A stretch of DNA of 64,000 bases from Bacteroidales bacterium (GCA_017469625.1 JAFUGA010000019.1:42470-106469); one strand, 5' to 3'; counted from the first letter of the stretch, positions 8,009 through 18,525 are shown. The notes: generated from the sequence alone by a model not told the origin. Made by a program: numbers and translations.

Positions 8009-9946
8009 ATGGCAACACTTAATTCCAAAATACCTGAAGGACCTTTAGCTGAAAAATGGACTAAATACAAGGCCTCTCAGAAATTGGTAAATCCTGCAAA
8101 TAAGAGGAAATTGGATGTTATAATAGTAGGAACAGGTCTTGCAGGAGCATCGGCTGCAGCTTCATTAGGAGCCTTAGGTTTCAATGTCAAAGTTTTTTGC
8201 ATACAAGACTCTCCTCGTAGAGCTCACTCTATAGCTGCTCAAGGTGGTATAAACGCAGCCAAAAACTATCCAAACGATGGCGATAGTATAGGTCGTCTGT
8301 TTTATGATACTATAAAAGGTGGCGACTATCGTGCAAGAGAAGCCAATGTTTATCGTTTGGCAGAAGTTTCCAATAATATTATAGACCAATGTGTAGCACA
8401 AGGAGTACCTTTTGCAAGAGAATATTCTGGTTATCTTGCAAACCGTTCTTTCGGTGGAGCTCAAGTTAGTCGTACTTTTTATGCCAAAGGACAAACAGGA
8501 CAACAACTACTTTTAGGAGCATATTCTGCACTTAGTCAACAGATAAAGGCTGGCACCGTTAAACTTTACACAAGAAAAGAAATGGAAAATCTTGTAGTAA
8601 TAGACGGTAAAGCCAGAGGAATAATAACTCGTGATGTAAAAACAGGAGAAATTGAACGTTGGTTTGGTCATTGCGTAGTACTTGCAACAGGAGGTTATGG
8701 TAATGTTTATTACCTTTCTACCAATGCAATGAACTCTAATGGTTCTGCTGCTTGGCAATGTTACAAGAAAGGTGCATATTTTGCAAATCCTTGTTACGTT
8801 CAAATTCACCCTACTTGTATTCCTGTTCACGGAGATTATCAAAGCAAACTTACTCTTATGAGTGAATCTTTGCGCAACGATGGAAGAATTTGGGTTCCTA
8901 AGAAAAAAGAAGACGCAGAGGCTATTCGTAACGGACAAAAGACTGCAAACGATATAGCAGAAGAAGATAGGGATTACTATCTTGAAAGACGTTATCCTGC
9001 TTTTGGTAACCTTGTTCCAAGAGATATTGCATCTCGTGCAGCAAAAGAAAGATGCGATGCTGGTTATGGTGTAGGTACAGGAAAGGCTGTTTATTTGGAT
9101 TTCAAAGAAGCAATAAACCGTTTAGGCAAAGAAAAAGTTGCAGAACGTTATGGCAATCTTTTCCAAATGTATCAAAAGATTACAGACGATAATCCTTATG
9201 AAACACCTATGATGATTTACCCTGCTGTTCATTATACTATGGGAGGAATTTGGGTAGATTACGAATTGCAAACCACAATCCCTGGATTGTTCGCTGCAGG
9301 TGAAGCAAACTTCTCTGACCACGGTGCAAACCGTTTGGGAGCAAGTGCTTTGATGCAAGGTTTAGCAGATGGTTATTTCGTTTTACCTTATACTGTACAA
9401 AATTATCTTTCTGCTGAGATTTACAACTCTCCTATCCCTACATCAAATCCTGAATTTGATAAAGCAGAAGCAGAGGTTAAACAAAAGATTGAAAGAATTT
9501 TGAACGTAAAAGGAAACAAGACAGTAGATTCTTTCCAAAAAGAACTGGGTCATATTATGTGGGATTATGTTGGAATGGGAAGGACAAAAGAAGGTCTTGA
9601 GAAAGCAATACCTATGATTCAAAATCTAAGAGCCGACTTCTGGAAAAACGTAAGAGTAGATGAAGACAACGATTGTATGAATCCTGAATTGGAGAAAGCA
9701 CTTCGTTTGGCTGACCATTTGGAATTGGCAGAACTTATAGCAAGAGATGCACTTCAAAGAGAAGAAAGTTGTGGTGGTCATTTCAGAGAAGAACATCAGA
9801 CAGAAGAAGGTGAAGCAAAACGTGATGATGAGAACTTTATGTTTGTAGGTGCTTGGCAATACACAGGCGAAAACGAAGTTCCTCAAATGCACAAGGAAGA
9901 CCTAAATTATGAGTTTATAAAAGTACAACAAAGAAATTATAAATAA
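8009..9946 (+). CDS. sdhA: Succinate dehydrogenase/fumarate reductase flavoprotein subunit
   Basis: This 645-residue catalytic subunit interconverts succinate and fumarate. The dinucleotide-binding motif is [11 protein letters not shown] (about 40-50). The FAD-linking histidine lies in HSIAAQGG at residues 73-80, and the active-site region with HPT and RNDGRIWVP is present near 270-300. Length and motifs fit the Bacteroides/Wolinella-type enzyme, which in anaerobes usually works as a fumarate reductase ending mixed-acid fermentation to succinate and propionate. It lies between sdhC and sdhB, 5 nt from the latter, with no sign of disruption. Confidence 0.95.
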   Translation: MATLNSKIPEGPLAEKWTKYKASQKLVNPANKRKLDVIIVGTGLAGASAAASLGALGFNVKVFCIQDSPRRAHSIAAQGGINAAKNYPNDGDSIGRLFYDTIKGGDYRAREANVYRLAEVSNNIIDQCVAQGVPFAREYSGYLANRSFGGAQVSRTFYAKGQTGQQLLLGAYSALSQQIKAGTVKLYTRKEMENLVVIDGKARGIITRDVKTGEIERWFGHCVVLATGGYGNVYYLSTNAMNSNGSAAWQCYKKGAYFANPCYVQIHPTCIPVHGDYQSKLTLMSESLRNDGRIWVPKKKEDAEAIRNGQKTANDIAEEDRDYYLERRYPAFGNLVPRDIASRAAKERCDAGYGVGTGKAVYLDFKEAINRLGKEKVAERYGNLFQMYQKITDDNPYETPMMIYPAVHYTMGGIWVDYELQTTIPGLFAAGEANFSDHGANRLGASALMQGLADGYFVLPYTVQNYLSAEIYNSPIPTSNPEFDKAEAEVKQKIERILNVKGNKTVDSFQKELGHIMWDYVGMGRTKEGLEKAIPMIQNLRADFWKNVRVDEDNDCMNPELEKALRLADHLELAELIARDALQREESCGGHFREEHQTEEGEAKRDDENFMFVGAWQYTGENEVPQMHKEDLNYEFIKVQQRNYK

Positions 9947-9951
9947 TAGAT

Positions 9952-10707
9952 ATGGATTTCACATTAAAAATATGGCGACAAGCAAATGCTAAAGCCAAAG
10001 GAAAATTTGAAACATATAAAATAACAGGTATATCTCCAGATTGTTCTTTTTTGGAAATGCTTGATATTTTGAACGAGCAACTTATCAACGATAACATTGC
10101 TCACCCTGTAGTTTTTGATAACGATTGCCGTGAAGGTATATGTGGAATGTGCGGTCTGTATATCAACGGTCGTCCTCACGGACCAGATGATGGCGTTACA
10201 ACTTGCCAACTTCACATGCGTAAATTCCACGATGGCGAAACCATTACCATAGAACCTTGGAGAGCAAAAGCATTTCCTGTAATAAAAGACTTGGTTGTAG
10301 ATAGAAGTGCTTTTGATAAAATTATACAAGAAGGTGGTTATATTTCTGCTACAACAGGTGGTGTTCCAGATGCAAACGCTATTCCTATCCCTAAACCAAA
10401 AGCAGATGAGGCTATGGACGCTGCTTCTTGTATAGGTTGTGGTGCTTGTGTTGCAGCCTGCAAGAATGCAAGTGCTATGCTATTTGTTGGTGCAAAAGTT
10501 AGCCAATTTGCTCTTCTACCTCAAGGACAACCAGAGGCAAAAAGGAGAGTTGTTCGTATGATAAAGAAAATGGACGAACTTGGATTTGGAAACTGTACTA
10601 ATACTTACGCTTGCGAAGCTGAATGTCCAAAATCTATCAAAAAGACAAATATAGCAAGAATGAACCGTGAGTTTATTTGCTCTAAAACATCTTATACAGA
10701 TAAATAA
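9952..10707 (+). CDS. sdhB: Succinate dehydrogenase/fumarate reductase iron-sulfur subunit
   Basis: This 251-residue electron-transfer subunit links the flavoprotein to the cytochrome. The N-terminal ferredoxin fold shows the [2Fe-2S] cysteines C59, C64, C67 and C85 in [10 protein letters not shown] and TTCQLH. The C-terminal half has [13 protein letters not shown] (C160, C163, C166, C170) for [4Fe-4S]. A second set, C215, C221 and C225 in [13 protein letters not shown], completes the three-cluster pattern. It starts 5 nt after the sdhA stop and ends at a strong terminator at 10740-10782, closing the sdhCAB operon. Confidence 0.95.
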   Translation: MDFTLKIWRQANAKAKGKFETYKITGISPDCSFLEMLDILNEQLINDNIAHPVVFDNDCREGICGMCGLYINGRPHGPDDGVTTCQLHMRKFHDGETITIEPWRAKAFPVIKDLVVDRSAFDKIIQEGGYISATTGGVPDANAIPIPKPKADEAMDAASCIGCGACVAACKNASAMLFVGAKVSQFALLPQGQPEAKRRVVRMIKKMDELGFGNCTNTYACEAECPKSIKKTNIARMNREFICSKTSYTDK

Positions 10708-10739
10708 TATTTGTTAATAAATTTAATGATAATCAACTT

Positions 10740-10784
10740 AAGACCTGAATAATAGCAAAAACATTCTCTTTATTCAGGTCTTTT
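10740..10784 (+). terminator. Intrinsic terminator after sdhB
   Basis: A 13-bp perfect stem, AAGACCTGAATAA at 10740-10752 with its complement at 10770-10782, has a 17-nt loop and a short T tract. Confidence 0.85.
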
Positions 10785-10802
10785 GCATTTTGTGTTAAAA
10801 TA

Positions 10803-12572
10803 ATGAAAATGAAAAATATATTAAAACATCTTTCCGTTCCTATTATAAACCAAATATCGTTTTTCTTAATCTGTTTCACCCTTTTGGTTTTTCCAGCCAT
10901 TGCAAGAAAAGAACTCTTTGATATAAGTTTCTTTTCTACTATATTTTTAGAAGTTTCCACTGTCCTATTTATCTCATACATACTTACTTGTATTGTATAT
11001 GTTTTCAAAAACAAGATAGTGAAAATACTTCTCTACAGTTTGACTATAGCCATTTTTATTTTTTGGTTGTTTTTGAAAGTAGTAATGAATCTGACTATTA
11101 CTCCTATGATTTTAATAGTTCTTTTGGAAACCAACTCCAAAGAATCCTCTGAATTTATTCATAATGTTCTACTTAGCAAACAATCTATATTTGTCTTATT
11201 ATCTTTTCTTGGTATAATTACTGCAACATATTTTTTAGAGAAATATAGAAGTCGTATATCCACATATATTTTGCGTTTTATACCCTCTAAAATACGTTAT
11301 ACTTCTCTTTATTTGCTATTTATAACAATTTTATGGGGGGGGGGATTTTTAGCAAATACAACCCACAAACTTTATCATGCCGATGATAAAAGAATAGATA
11401 AATTAGATATTAAATATTTTCATTGGAGAAATCCCATAGTAAAACTGCTTTTTGCTTTCAAAGGTCTTAATATTATAGAACAACAGATACAGACTTCTTT
11501 TCAAACAAATATCAGGGTTTCAAAAGAAAAAACCAAAGTGCTTTCACAGGAAGATATAAACATAATTGTAGTTATAGGTGAGTCGTTTATAAAGCATCAT
11601 TCTTCTTTGTATGGTTATTACTTGCAGACAAATCCTTTTTTAGAAAAAGAAAAACTTAATGGTAATTTGTTCGTTTTCAACGATGTTATAACTACTGCTT
11701 CCAGAACTTCAGAATCCCTAAAAAATCTTTTCTCCTGCAATTCTTATTCTTTAGGAGAATCTTTTTCAAACTTTCCTTTATTTACAGTTGTTTTTAAATC
11801 AGCAAATTATAATGTGTATATGTGGGACAATCAAACAGATTTCGCTTCTACACAATTTGCAACTGCCACACTAAACTCTTTCCTTTACAACAAGGATATT
11901 TACTCTATTTCTTACACTCAAACCAACAATAAAACCTTTGCTTATGATAAAGATTTGATAAAAGATTTCAAACATCAACAACTTGCAAATCAAGGAAATA
12001 ATCTTCTCATCTTTCATCTTATGGGACAACATAATGAAGCCCAAGAAAGATTTCCAAAGTCGTTTGCCAAATTTTCTTACAAGGATATAAAACATTTTGC
12101 CAACTATCTAAACCAAGAGAAAATGCAAATGATAGCCGACTATGACAATGCTACACTTTATAACGATTATGTCTTAGAACAAATCATTGATTTATACAGG
12201 GATAAAAATACTGTAATCATTTATTTTTCAGACCACGGAGAAGAAATGTTTGATTATAGAGATGCACATTTCAGACCTGGCTGTTTGGGGGATTGGTACA
12301 ACTTTTTGAAATATCAATACGAAGTTCCATTTTTCATTTGGTGTTCAGATAAATACAAAGAACTTCACTCTGAAACCATCAAACAAATAAACGATGCGGT
12401 GAATAAACCTTTTGCTATTGATAATCTTTGCCATATTTTGTTCTATTTTGCAAATATAGATACAAAATATTATAAACAAGAACGTAATATATTGACTGAT
12501 AAGTATAAACCTGTAGATAGAATGACCGATAACAAAATAAATTACGACTCCGTTATGAGAACGAAACACTAA
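10803..12572 (+). CDS. Phosphoethanolamine transferase-like (EptA/CptA) inner-membrane enzyme
   Basis: This 589-residue protein has five N-terminal membrane helices (within residues 15-180) and a periplasmic alkaline-phosphatase-superfamily domain. The domain shows VVIGES with metal-binding Glu260, HSSLYGYYLQTNP, the nucleophile region TTASRTSES near 300, and SDHGEEMFD with DAHFRPG near 480. Relatives move phosphoethanolamine onto lipid A or core sugars, so an envelope-modifying role is inferred. A run of ten G (11335-11344) encodes W-G-G-G at residues 178-181, just before the catalytic domain. A length change there would frameshift the gene before the active site. The start 18 nt after the sdh terminator has no clear promoter. 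Confidence 0.82.
   Translation: MKMKNILKHLSVPIINQISFFLICFTLLVFPAIARKELFDISFFSTIFLEVSTVLFISYILTCIVYVFKNKIVKILLYSLTIAIFIFWLFLKVVMNLTITPMILIVLLETNSKESSEFIHNVLLSKQSIFVLLSFLGIITATYFLEKYRSRISTYILRFIPSKIRYTSLYLLFITILWGGGFLANTTHKLYHADDKRIDKLDIKYFHWRNPIVKLLFAFKGLNIIEQQIQTSFQTNIRVSKEKTKVLSQEDINIIVVIGESFIKHHSSLYGYYLQTNPFLEKEKLNGNLFVFNDVITTASRTSESLKNLFSCNSYSLGESFSNFPLFTVVFKSANYNVYMWDNQTDFASTQFATATLNSFLYNKDIYSISYTQTNNKTFAYDKDLIKDFKHQQLANQGNNLLIFHLMGQHNEAQERFPKSFAKFSYKDIKHFANYLNQEKMQMIADYDNATLYNDYVLEQIIDLYRDKNTVIIYFSDHGEEMFDYRDAHFRPGCLGDWYNFLKYQYEVPFFIWCSDKYKELHSETIKQINDAVNKPFAIDNLCHILFYFANIDTKYYKQERNILTDKYKPVDRMTDNKINYDSVMRTKH
11335..11344 (+). repeat. G10 homopolymer in coding sequence
   Basis: Ten consecutive G lie inside the phosphoethanolamine-transferase-like gene of an AT-rich genome. 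The frame is intact at length ten. Confidence 0.95.
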
Positions 12573-12738
12573 AACATTATTCCCTTCTCACGAAACAAAG
12601 AAAGAGAATTTTAAAACAAAGAAATAATTTTCTATCTCTTTGTTTTAATTTCGTAGAACTTGATTCTAATTTTCTAAAACTTCGTTTTAGAATTCTATCT
12701 CTTCGTTTTAGAAAATTAAAACAAAGTTTCGTGGAGAA
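12571..12738. repeat. 21-bp phased repeat array 2
   Basis: Eight 21-bp units in register (12571, 12592 and onward to 12718) overlap the stop codon of the preceding gene. They use the same words as the other arrays: AAAAC, GAAAC, AGAAC or ATCTC at positions 1-5 and AAAG, TTTG, TTCG or TTGA next. The palindromic junction is at 12701-12726. It sits between convergent genes, before the terminator at 12788-12816. Confidence 0.88.
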
Positions 12739-12787
12739 GGAGGGTAAGAGAAAGTATTATAATGGTTTATTAAAGGGTAAAAAAGAA

Positions 12788-12816
12788 AAACGGTCGTTCC
12801 AAAAGAACGACCGTTT
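12788..12816 (-). terminator. Intrinsic terminator of the fibronectin-type gene
   Basis: AAACGGTCGTTC at 12788-12799 pairs perfectly with 12805-12816 over a 5-nt loop. On the minus strand it is followed by a T-rich tail, so it terminates the gene ending at 12842. Confidence 0.85.
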
Positions 12817-12841
12817 GAGTTATGTTTTGTGTTTTGAAAAA

Positions 12842-15800
12842 CTATTTTTTGATAAGTTTTTCGGTGCGGTTGATTGTATCGGTTACTATTCTTATGTAAT
12901 ATACTCCACTTGCAAGAGTTGATGTTTCTATCTTAATAGTGTTTTCTCCTTGTGCAAGTCTTGTTTCTTTGATTGTTCTGCCTTGAACATCTGTTACATA
13001 GATTGTAGCATCTGAATTTATTCCTTCAACTCTTAACATAGCATCTTCTGTTGTAGGATTTGGATAAAGCATTACTCTTATTCCGTTTTCTACATCGTTT
13101 ATGCCACTGTTGATTGTCAAGTTCAATGTTACTGTACTGTCGCAACCGTTTATGTCTGTGAATACCTCAGTATATGTTCCTTCTGTTTCCAAAACTTGTG
13201 TTCCGAATTGGTAAGGAAGTTCGTCTGGGTTGATTGTTACATTTACAGTGTTATTGTTTTCTGGTCTTACAACTAATGTTACTGTGTAAAGAGTATCACA
13301 TTCATTTCCTTGACCAGCAACAGTTACTGTATTTTCACCCTCTGTTAATGTTTGACCATTGAACTCTGCTGTTTCTCCATAGCATACTGTTATTGTTTCT
13401 GTTGCAGTGTTCTGTGCATTAACTGTTAGGTTTATAGTGTAATTTGTATCGCATTCGCCATTAACTCCTGATACAGTTGTTTGATATGTTCCTGTTGCGT
13501 TGTAAGTATTTCCGTTGAATGTAAATGTTTCACCATAGCAAACAGTTTCATTAAGAGTTGCTGTTGCAGGAGTGCAAGGTTCTTCGCCTTGTTCAAGAGT
13601 TGTGAATGTTACTTCTTCACCATATTGAGTACCATTACCTGTTGTAGCAAAGGCTCTATATGTGTAAGATGTATTTGCTGTCAATCCTGTTAGGTTGGCT
13701 GTCATTGTTGTTCCTGTTGCTGAAACTGTTGTATATGTGCCACCTACTGTTGCTTTCCATTCAAATCCTCTTGCTGTTATTGTTTGGTTGCCTACTTCTG
13801 TTATTGCACCGTTAAGTGTTGCTGTTGTTTGGGTAATTCCTGTTGCAACATTTGTTACTACTGTTGGTTCTATTGGTGTAGGAGGGTTATCTGTATTATC
13901 AAAGATACTTATATCATCTATTCCTATACCGTGTCCATAGTGTAAAGCTGCAAGGAATGATATTTGAATAGGTTCACTTTCTGTTGGTAAATCAACCGTG
14001 TAGTATGTCCATTCTTCTGAATTATTTACTCCTGTTAGATAATTCCAAGTGTCATCTGTCGTTGTTCTATAATAAACAGCCAATGTATCTTGGTCTGGTG
14101 ACCAATACTTGTTTATACAAGCAAATTTTAACTGTGGTTCAGAAAGTCCGCTTATATCAAACATCGGAGAAATCAAACGATTATAATGCCAATCGTCATT
14201 ATCATCGTATCCTATGAATGCAAAAGCATTTCCTTCTGGATTATCCATATAATCTAAGTCTGAATCAAATTCTCCATCTCGGTAGTTTTCATAATCTGTT
14301 GTCCAAACGTAAGAAACATCTGAATTTTCTTCTGACCAACAACCGAAACCATATTCAAATCCTTCCGTATAAGTAAAGTTTGAGATAGTTCCACAAGCCG
14401 TAGTAAATGCTCTTGTCGTTTCTATAGAATTTTCATCTTCACAAACTCTTGCAATTTTTATCGTATAGATAGTACTTGCCTCAAGGTTTTCTAATAAATA
14501 TGTTTCTCCATTTATTGTACCTTCATCTGTCCAATCTTCATCGCTTGACTGTTTGTACTTTAATGTATATTCTCCTTCATCTGGTAGATTGATAATTGCA
14601 GAATTATCCAAAATATTTGTAACTGTTACATCAGGTATAGAACAAGGACCACCACCTATTGCTACATTGGTAACTACAAGGGCTGGAGCACCATCTGTAA
14701 CTGAACCATCATTGTTCCATAAAAAGACAAGTTTTGCATAACCATTGGTTGAAGGATTTTCTACATCAAATGACATGTGTACAATATTGTTGTTTGTAAG
14801 TGAATATGTATAAGGATAATCGCTTATCTCAGCATTACTAAATGAATCATATGCTAAAAAATTCAATGCGTTGGTTGAATAACTATTATTTGCATAAGAA
14901 GGTTGTGAAGTCGATGCTGGAAAATCTGAAGTTGCAGGTGCAAAGAATACTTTCATATAATCAAATTGGTCTTCTCCTCCAACTACAACATCAAATTCTA
15001 TGTGTATTTGTTCTGCATCGCCTACATTGAACAATTTTTCTGCTGTAACGTATGAAGGAGTCTCTTCATTATATCCTGCTGTTGTTCCATCATTTGTTAC
15101 GTACATAGCAGTGTAGCCTGAAGTTGTTCCCATTACCCAATAATTCTGACAAGTACTATTGTTTAATAACCAACCTCTATCTCCGGTTTCTTCATCACCA
15201 GAAAAATCTGTAGAATAAGGTATATCTACTGGTAGCATAATAGTAGAAAACTGCAATACCCCCCATCCTGACATTCCGTCTTCATCTCCACAATTTGCTT
15301 GTAATTCCACCTGATAGTTATGAGTGGATAACAAATCTTCTATAGTGTAAGTATTTTCACCTGATACTTCTATATCTTCTTCTATGTATTCAGTACTTCC
15401 TTGTAGTTTGTATCTTAGATTATAACTTTCTGCAAATCCTGTCCAAGAAATTGTTGCACTTTCTGCTGTAACGTCTTCTATGGTTACAACAGGTATAGGA
15501 CAGGTAACAGGTGTTGTAAAGGATAAAACACTCGATTGTGGTGTCGTCTCTCCGCATATTGCTTGTATATAATAACTGTATGTCGTTTCTGAAAGAAGGT
15601 CCTCTAATGCAACATTCCAAGTGTTTTCTTCTTCTCCTGCTTCAAATGTTACATCTGCTTCTATATATTCTGTATCTGTAGGTGTCTTGTAATAAAGAGC
15701 AAATTCTTCTCCTGTGGATGCAAAACTTATATTTACACTTCTGCTACTTGTGAATGTAGTTGATACATTAGCAGGACGAGAACACTCCGGTATAACTTCC

Positions 15801-18196
15801 AATGTAACATCATCTACTAACCATCCCCAGCCGTTTATTTCTCTCAGCACAGGGTAATATACTTCTGCTTCTTCTATTTCAACACCAGAGAAAGGTATTT
15901 CAAAATAAGTATAGAACGTTGTACCTTCATCACCAGGATTTACCAACAAGTCTGAAGGCACTATTGTGTAAACAGGAACAAAAGCATCTTGGTTGCTTGG
16001 GTCTGTTGTCACTCCTACTTGAAATGTTCCTACAATATGATCAAGTCTTAAATAGAAATCAAGTTGCAATGCTGTTATATCACCTTGATATCCCGGTAAA
16101 ACTGCATCACGAGTTTCTATAGTACCAGCACTGCTTGAACCACAGAATAAATATCCTGTACCTGAATGAGAGAAGTTTGTGTTATTTACTATGCGTGGGT
16201 ATGTATTATCAGGGAATCTCTGCCAACAATCCATAATTTCAAAATTAACATAACCTTCTACATTATCACTATATGGCAAAGATTCTTGTGTTAAATATCC
16301 ACAGGCTGTCTTAAAGGTTGCACTTCCCCATTGTGAAAGACCATCTTCTTCTCCGCAGTTTGCTTGTACTTCTACCTGATATGTAGTAGAAGCAGATAAA
16401 CCTGTAATATCATAAGTATTTCCACTTACTTCTATATCCTCTTCTACGTATTCATCATGTCCAGAAGCTCTATAACGTAATGTATATGTAGATTCTTCAT
16501 CTCCTGTCCAAGAAACTGTTGCAGATTCTGGTGTAATACCTGTAAAACTAATTGTTGGTGCAGGGCATGCTACCAAGGTTGTAAAACTTTTTACCTCGGA
16601 AGTATATACTTGGCTATTTTCTTCACAATAAAGAGAAACTCTTACTTGATAATTTGTTTCTGGGTCAAGTCCTGTAAGTGTGAAAGGAGATTCTGTATTT
16701 TCTTCTTCTGACCATTCTGTTTCATTGCTTGGTTTGTATTGCACGTTGTATGTTTGGTCTTCGTTTGAAGTCCAAGTTACTGTTACAGCGTGTCCTGTTA
16801 TGTTGCTAAGAGAAATAGTTGGTATCAAACAAGCAGGAGTATAATCCAAAGATATATCATCTAACATTACCAAGTTTCCACTACCTGCATCTGTTCTTCT
16901 TATAGCAATATAGTTACCCATACTTTCTTCCCAGCCTGTAAATGGTATTTGATAAAGTTCTGTTGCTTGAGAACCATTCATAGGGTAAAAGTTTGCAAAA
17001 ACTGTAAAGGTTGTAGAGTCCATAGGGTTTGTACAAGTACCTACTTCTATAGCGTGGTCGTTTGCATTGGCAACAGCATATAGAGAAAGTGTTAATTCAC
17101 TTATATCCAAAACCTCTGTATCTATACCAGGCAATGACAACATATTATTGTCCCAATAATAAATAGTATGTGTTCCTGTATGAGCCCAACTTGAACCATT
17201 ATAAACCTGAGGATAAGTAGCGTTGTAAGCACGTGTCCAACATTCAGGAGGAGTACCTGTAGGCATATTATCAAAATCTACACTGTATGGCATAGTAGAA
17301 ATTTCTCCACAAGCAGTAGTAAAGTTTACAACTCTCCAATTGCTTTGCAAATCACCGCAGTCTGTCATAACTCTTACGTTGTAGGTTGTCATAGGGTCCA
17401 AATCTGAAAAGTCTATAGAAAAACCTGTAGTCGTTTCATAATCATCTTCTTCTGGCCATTCTTCAATAGATTTCTTTATTTGATAATAGAATGTGGGAGA
17501 GTCTTCTCTTTCCTGCCAAGAGATAGTAGTTGTAGTTGAAGTTATATTGCTTGATGTCACTCCTCTTACTCCCACACAATAATCTCCATTTTCATTAACC
17601 GTTAGTTTCACAATAGGACGATTAGTTATACTAGCACTAGCAAGAGCTACAGACGTTAATGGTGTTGTATAACTTGGATTGTCACTGTAATAGCATATAC
17701 AGGTATTTGTAACATTTTCAGAAACATAATAAGGCCTGTTATTTACATAAGAACCTGTGTAATCACTTACCATTATTACCAAGTTACCTGAACCCGTGTA
17801 AATAAATGGTTCATTTAATTCTACAGTTGTCCAACCTCCGACTGTAATAGTTACCGTTCCTTCAAACACTTCTGTAAATTCATCATCTGGAATGTAAGTG
17901 GAAGTAGTAATGGAAGTATTATCAACTTCTGCCAAATAGATTTTCCATGAACGAGTAGTTTCATAACTGCTTGTAGTTGTCTTGTAAGATATAGCAGTAA
18001 TAGTACCCACAGGAACTTCCTCTAAGTCAGAATCCAAATACAATGATTGACTTATAGAATAATTGTAATACGCCGTCGAAGGGGCATACTGTGTAGAACC
18101 TGTAGCATTTACATTTCCTACTACATAGTCCTCTTGTGAAAATCCGCTGAGACTTAAAACTATAGCCATCAGCATAAACATAAACGTTTTTTTCAT
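12842..18196 (-). CDS. Giant fibronectin type III / choice-of-anchor J protein, T9SS type A cargo
   Basis: This is a 1784-residue secreted protein. A signal peptide (residues 1-21, ending SGFSQ) precedes a beta-rich region. It then alternates fibronectin type III modules (repeated WxxxEDSxTYxVRYK and LxxxTxYxVxVxxxC patterns) with four cleaved-adhesin / choice-of-anchor J lectin-like regions at roughly 295-455, 635-810, 985-1160 and 1250-1400. Two or three copies of a VCYGETxxFNG module follow at about 1500-1690. The last 80 residues (LYPNPTTEDAMLRV to the basic end TEKLIKK) are a type A T9SS sorting domain. It probably acts as a surface adhesin. The upstream region holds a G-tract leader RNA with an intrinsic terminator, and no separate TAnnTTTG box was found nearer the start. 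Confidence 0.85.
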   Translation of the reverse strand: MKKTFMFMLMAIVLSLSGFSQEDYVVGNVNATGSTQYAPSTAYYNYSISQSLYLDSDLEEVPVGTITAISYKTTTSSYETTRSWKIYLAEVDNTSITTSTYIPDDEFTEVFEGTVTITVGGWTTVELNEPFIYTGSGNLVIMVSDYTGSYVNNRPYYVSENVTNTCICYYSDNPSYTTPLTSVALASASITNRPIVKLTVNENGDYCVGVRGVTSSNITSTTTTISWQEREDSPTFYYQIKKSIEEWPEEDDYETTTGFSIDFSDLDPMTTYNVRVMTDCGDLQSNWRVVNFTTACGEISTMPYSVDFDNMPTGTPPECWTRAYNATYPQVYNGSSWAHTGTHTIYYWDNNMLSLPGIDTEVLDISELTLSLYAVANANDHAIEVGTCTNPMDSTTFTVFANFYPMNGSQATELYQIPFTGWEESMGNYIAIRRTDAGSGNLVMLDDISLDYTPACLIPTISLSNITGHAVTVTWTSNEDQTYNVQYKPSNETEWSEEENTESPFTLTGLDPETNYQVRVSLYCEENSQVYTSEVKSFTTLVACPAPTISFTGITPESATVSWTGDEESTYTLRYRASGHDEYVEEDIEVSGNTYDITGLSASTTYQVEVQANCGEEDGLSQWGSATFKTACGYLTQESLPYSDNVEGYVNFEIMDCWQRFPDNTYPRIVNNTNFSHSGTGYLFCGSSSAGTIETRDAVLPGYQGDITALQLDFYLRLDHIVGTFQVGVTTDPSNQDAFVPVYTIVPSDLLVNPGDEGTTFYTYFEIPFSGVEIEEAEVYYPVLREINGWGWLVDDVTLEVIPECSRPANVSTTFTSSRSVNISFASTGEEFALYYKTPTDTEYIEADVTFEAGEEENTWNVALEDLLSETTYSYYIQAICGETTPQSSVLSFTTPVTCPIPVVTIEDVTAESATISWTGFAESYNLRYKLQGSTEYIEEDIEVSGENTYTIEDLLSTHNYQVELQANCGDEDGMSGWGVLQFSTIMLPVDIPYSTDFSGDEETGDRGWLLNNSTCQNYWVMGTTSGYTAMYVTNDGTTAGYNEETPSYVTAEKLFNVGDAEQIHIEFDVVVGGEDQFDYMKVFFAPATSDFPASTSQPSYANNSYSTNALNFLAYDSFSNAEISDYPYTYSLTNNNIVHMSFDVENPSTNGYAKLVFLWNNDGSVTDGAPALVVTNVAIGGGPCSIPDVTVTNILDNSAIINLPDEGEYTLKYKQSSDEDWTDEGTINGETYLLENLEASTIYTIKIARVCEDENSIETTRAFTTACGTISNFTYTEGFEYGFGCWSEENSDVSYVWTTDYENYRDGEFDSDLDYMDNPEGNAFAFIGYDDNDDWHYNRLISPMFDISGLSEPQLKFACINKYWSPDQDTLAVYYRTTTDDTWNYLTGVNNSEEWTYYTVDLPTESEPIQISFLAALHYGHGIGIDDISIFDNTDNPPTPIEPTVVTNVATGITQTTATLNGAITEVGNQTITARGFEWKATVGGTYTTVSATGTTMTANLTGLTANTSYTYRAFATTGNGTQYGEEVTFTTLEQGEEPCTPATATLNETVCYGETFTFNGNTYNATGTYQTTVSGVNGECDTNYTINLTVNAQNTATETITVCYGETAEFNGQTLTEGENTVTVAGQGNECDTLYTVTLVVRPENNNTVNVTINPDELPYQFGTQVLETEGTYTEVFTDINGCDSTVTLNLTINSGINDVENGIRVMLYPNPTTEDAMLRVEGINSDATIYVTDVQGRTIKETRLAQGENTIKIETSTLASGVYYIRIVTDTINRTEKLIKK

Positions 18197-18317
18197 TTTA
18201 CTTTAAGTTTTTAATTTAAAATTAAGTTTTTTTTTATTTATTATAATTCTCTATTGTTTTAATATTCTTATGTTAAATAATATCTTAAGAAATGTTAAAA
18301 ATTTGAGAAAAGTTTAT

Positions 18318-18365
18318 ACAAAAATCCCTGTCATTCAGCATTTAATGATGTTGAAAAACAGGGAT
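18318..18365 (-). terminator. Terminator of G-tract leader RNA A
   Basis: On the minus strand ATCCCTG (18365-18359) pairs with CAGGGAT (18330-18324). An inner stem joins TTCAACAT and ATGCTGAA with one wobble, and TTTTTG follows. It lies between the leader promoter and the fibronectin gene, so it is either the end of a small RNA or an attenuator. Confidence 0.75.
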
Positions 18366-18409
18366 ATCATATTTACAGATTATTTCTGAAAGGTAAGTTA
18401 TAGACTTTA

Positions 18410-18419
18410 CCCCCCCCCC
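18410..18419 (-). repeat. G10 homopolymer in leader RNA A
   Basis: Plus strand C10, minus strand G10, inside non-coding sequence that is otherwise strongly A/T-rich. Confidence 0.95.
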
Positions 18420-18493
18420 ATATAATTGTATATCAACGTATTATGATAGTAATTGTCTTCCATATACAGACATTTAATTTGTAATAAACGTGG

Positions 18494-18525
18494 CAAAGAT
18501 AGAGTTTTTTCATAAATCTACCAAA
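18494..18525 (-). promoter_or_regulatory. sigma-ABfr promoter of leader RNA A
   Basis: On the minus strand TTTG (18525-18522), a 20-bp spacer and TATCTTTG (18501-18494) give a near-perfect promoter pointing at the G-tract leader and the fibronectin gene. Confidence 0.8.

Larger units (their letters stand above)
18318..18487 (-). ncRNA. Putative G-tract leader or small RNA A
   Basis: A predicted transcript of about 170 nt starts just after a strong minus-strand promoter (18494-18525) and ends at the hairpin terminator at 18324-18365. It contains ten consecutive G (plus-strand C10 at 18410-18419) about 68 nt from the predicted start, in the context TTATATGGG...GTAAAG. A second locus at 58527-58709 has the same order and spacing. 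The downstream fibronectin gene has no obvious promoter of its own, so an attenuating leader is as likely as a free small RNA. I do not recognise a known RNA family. Confidence 0.5.

Noticed and set aside
8174..8938. Antisense open frames within sdhA and many other genes
   Set aside because: They lie opposite strongly conserved genes, have no family resemblance and follow from codon bias on the coding strand.
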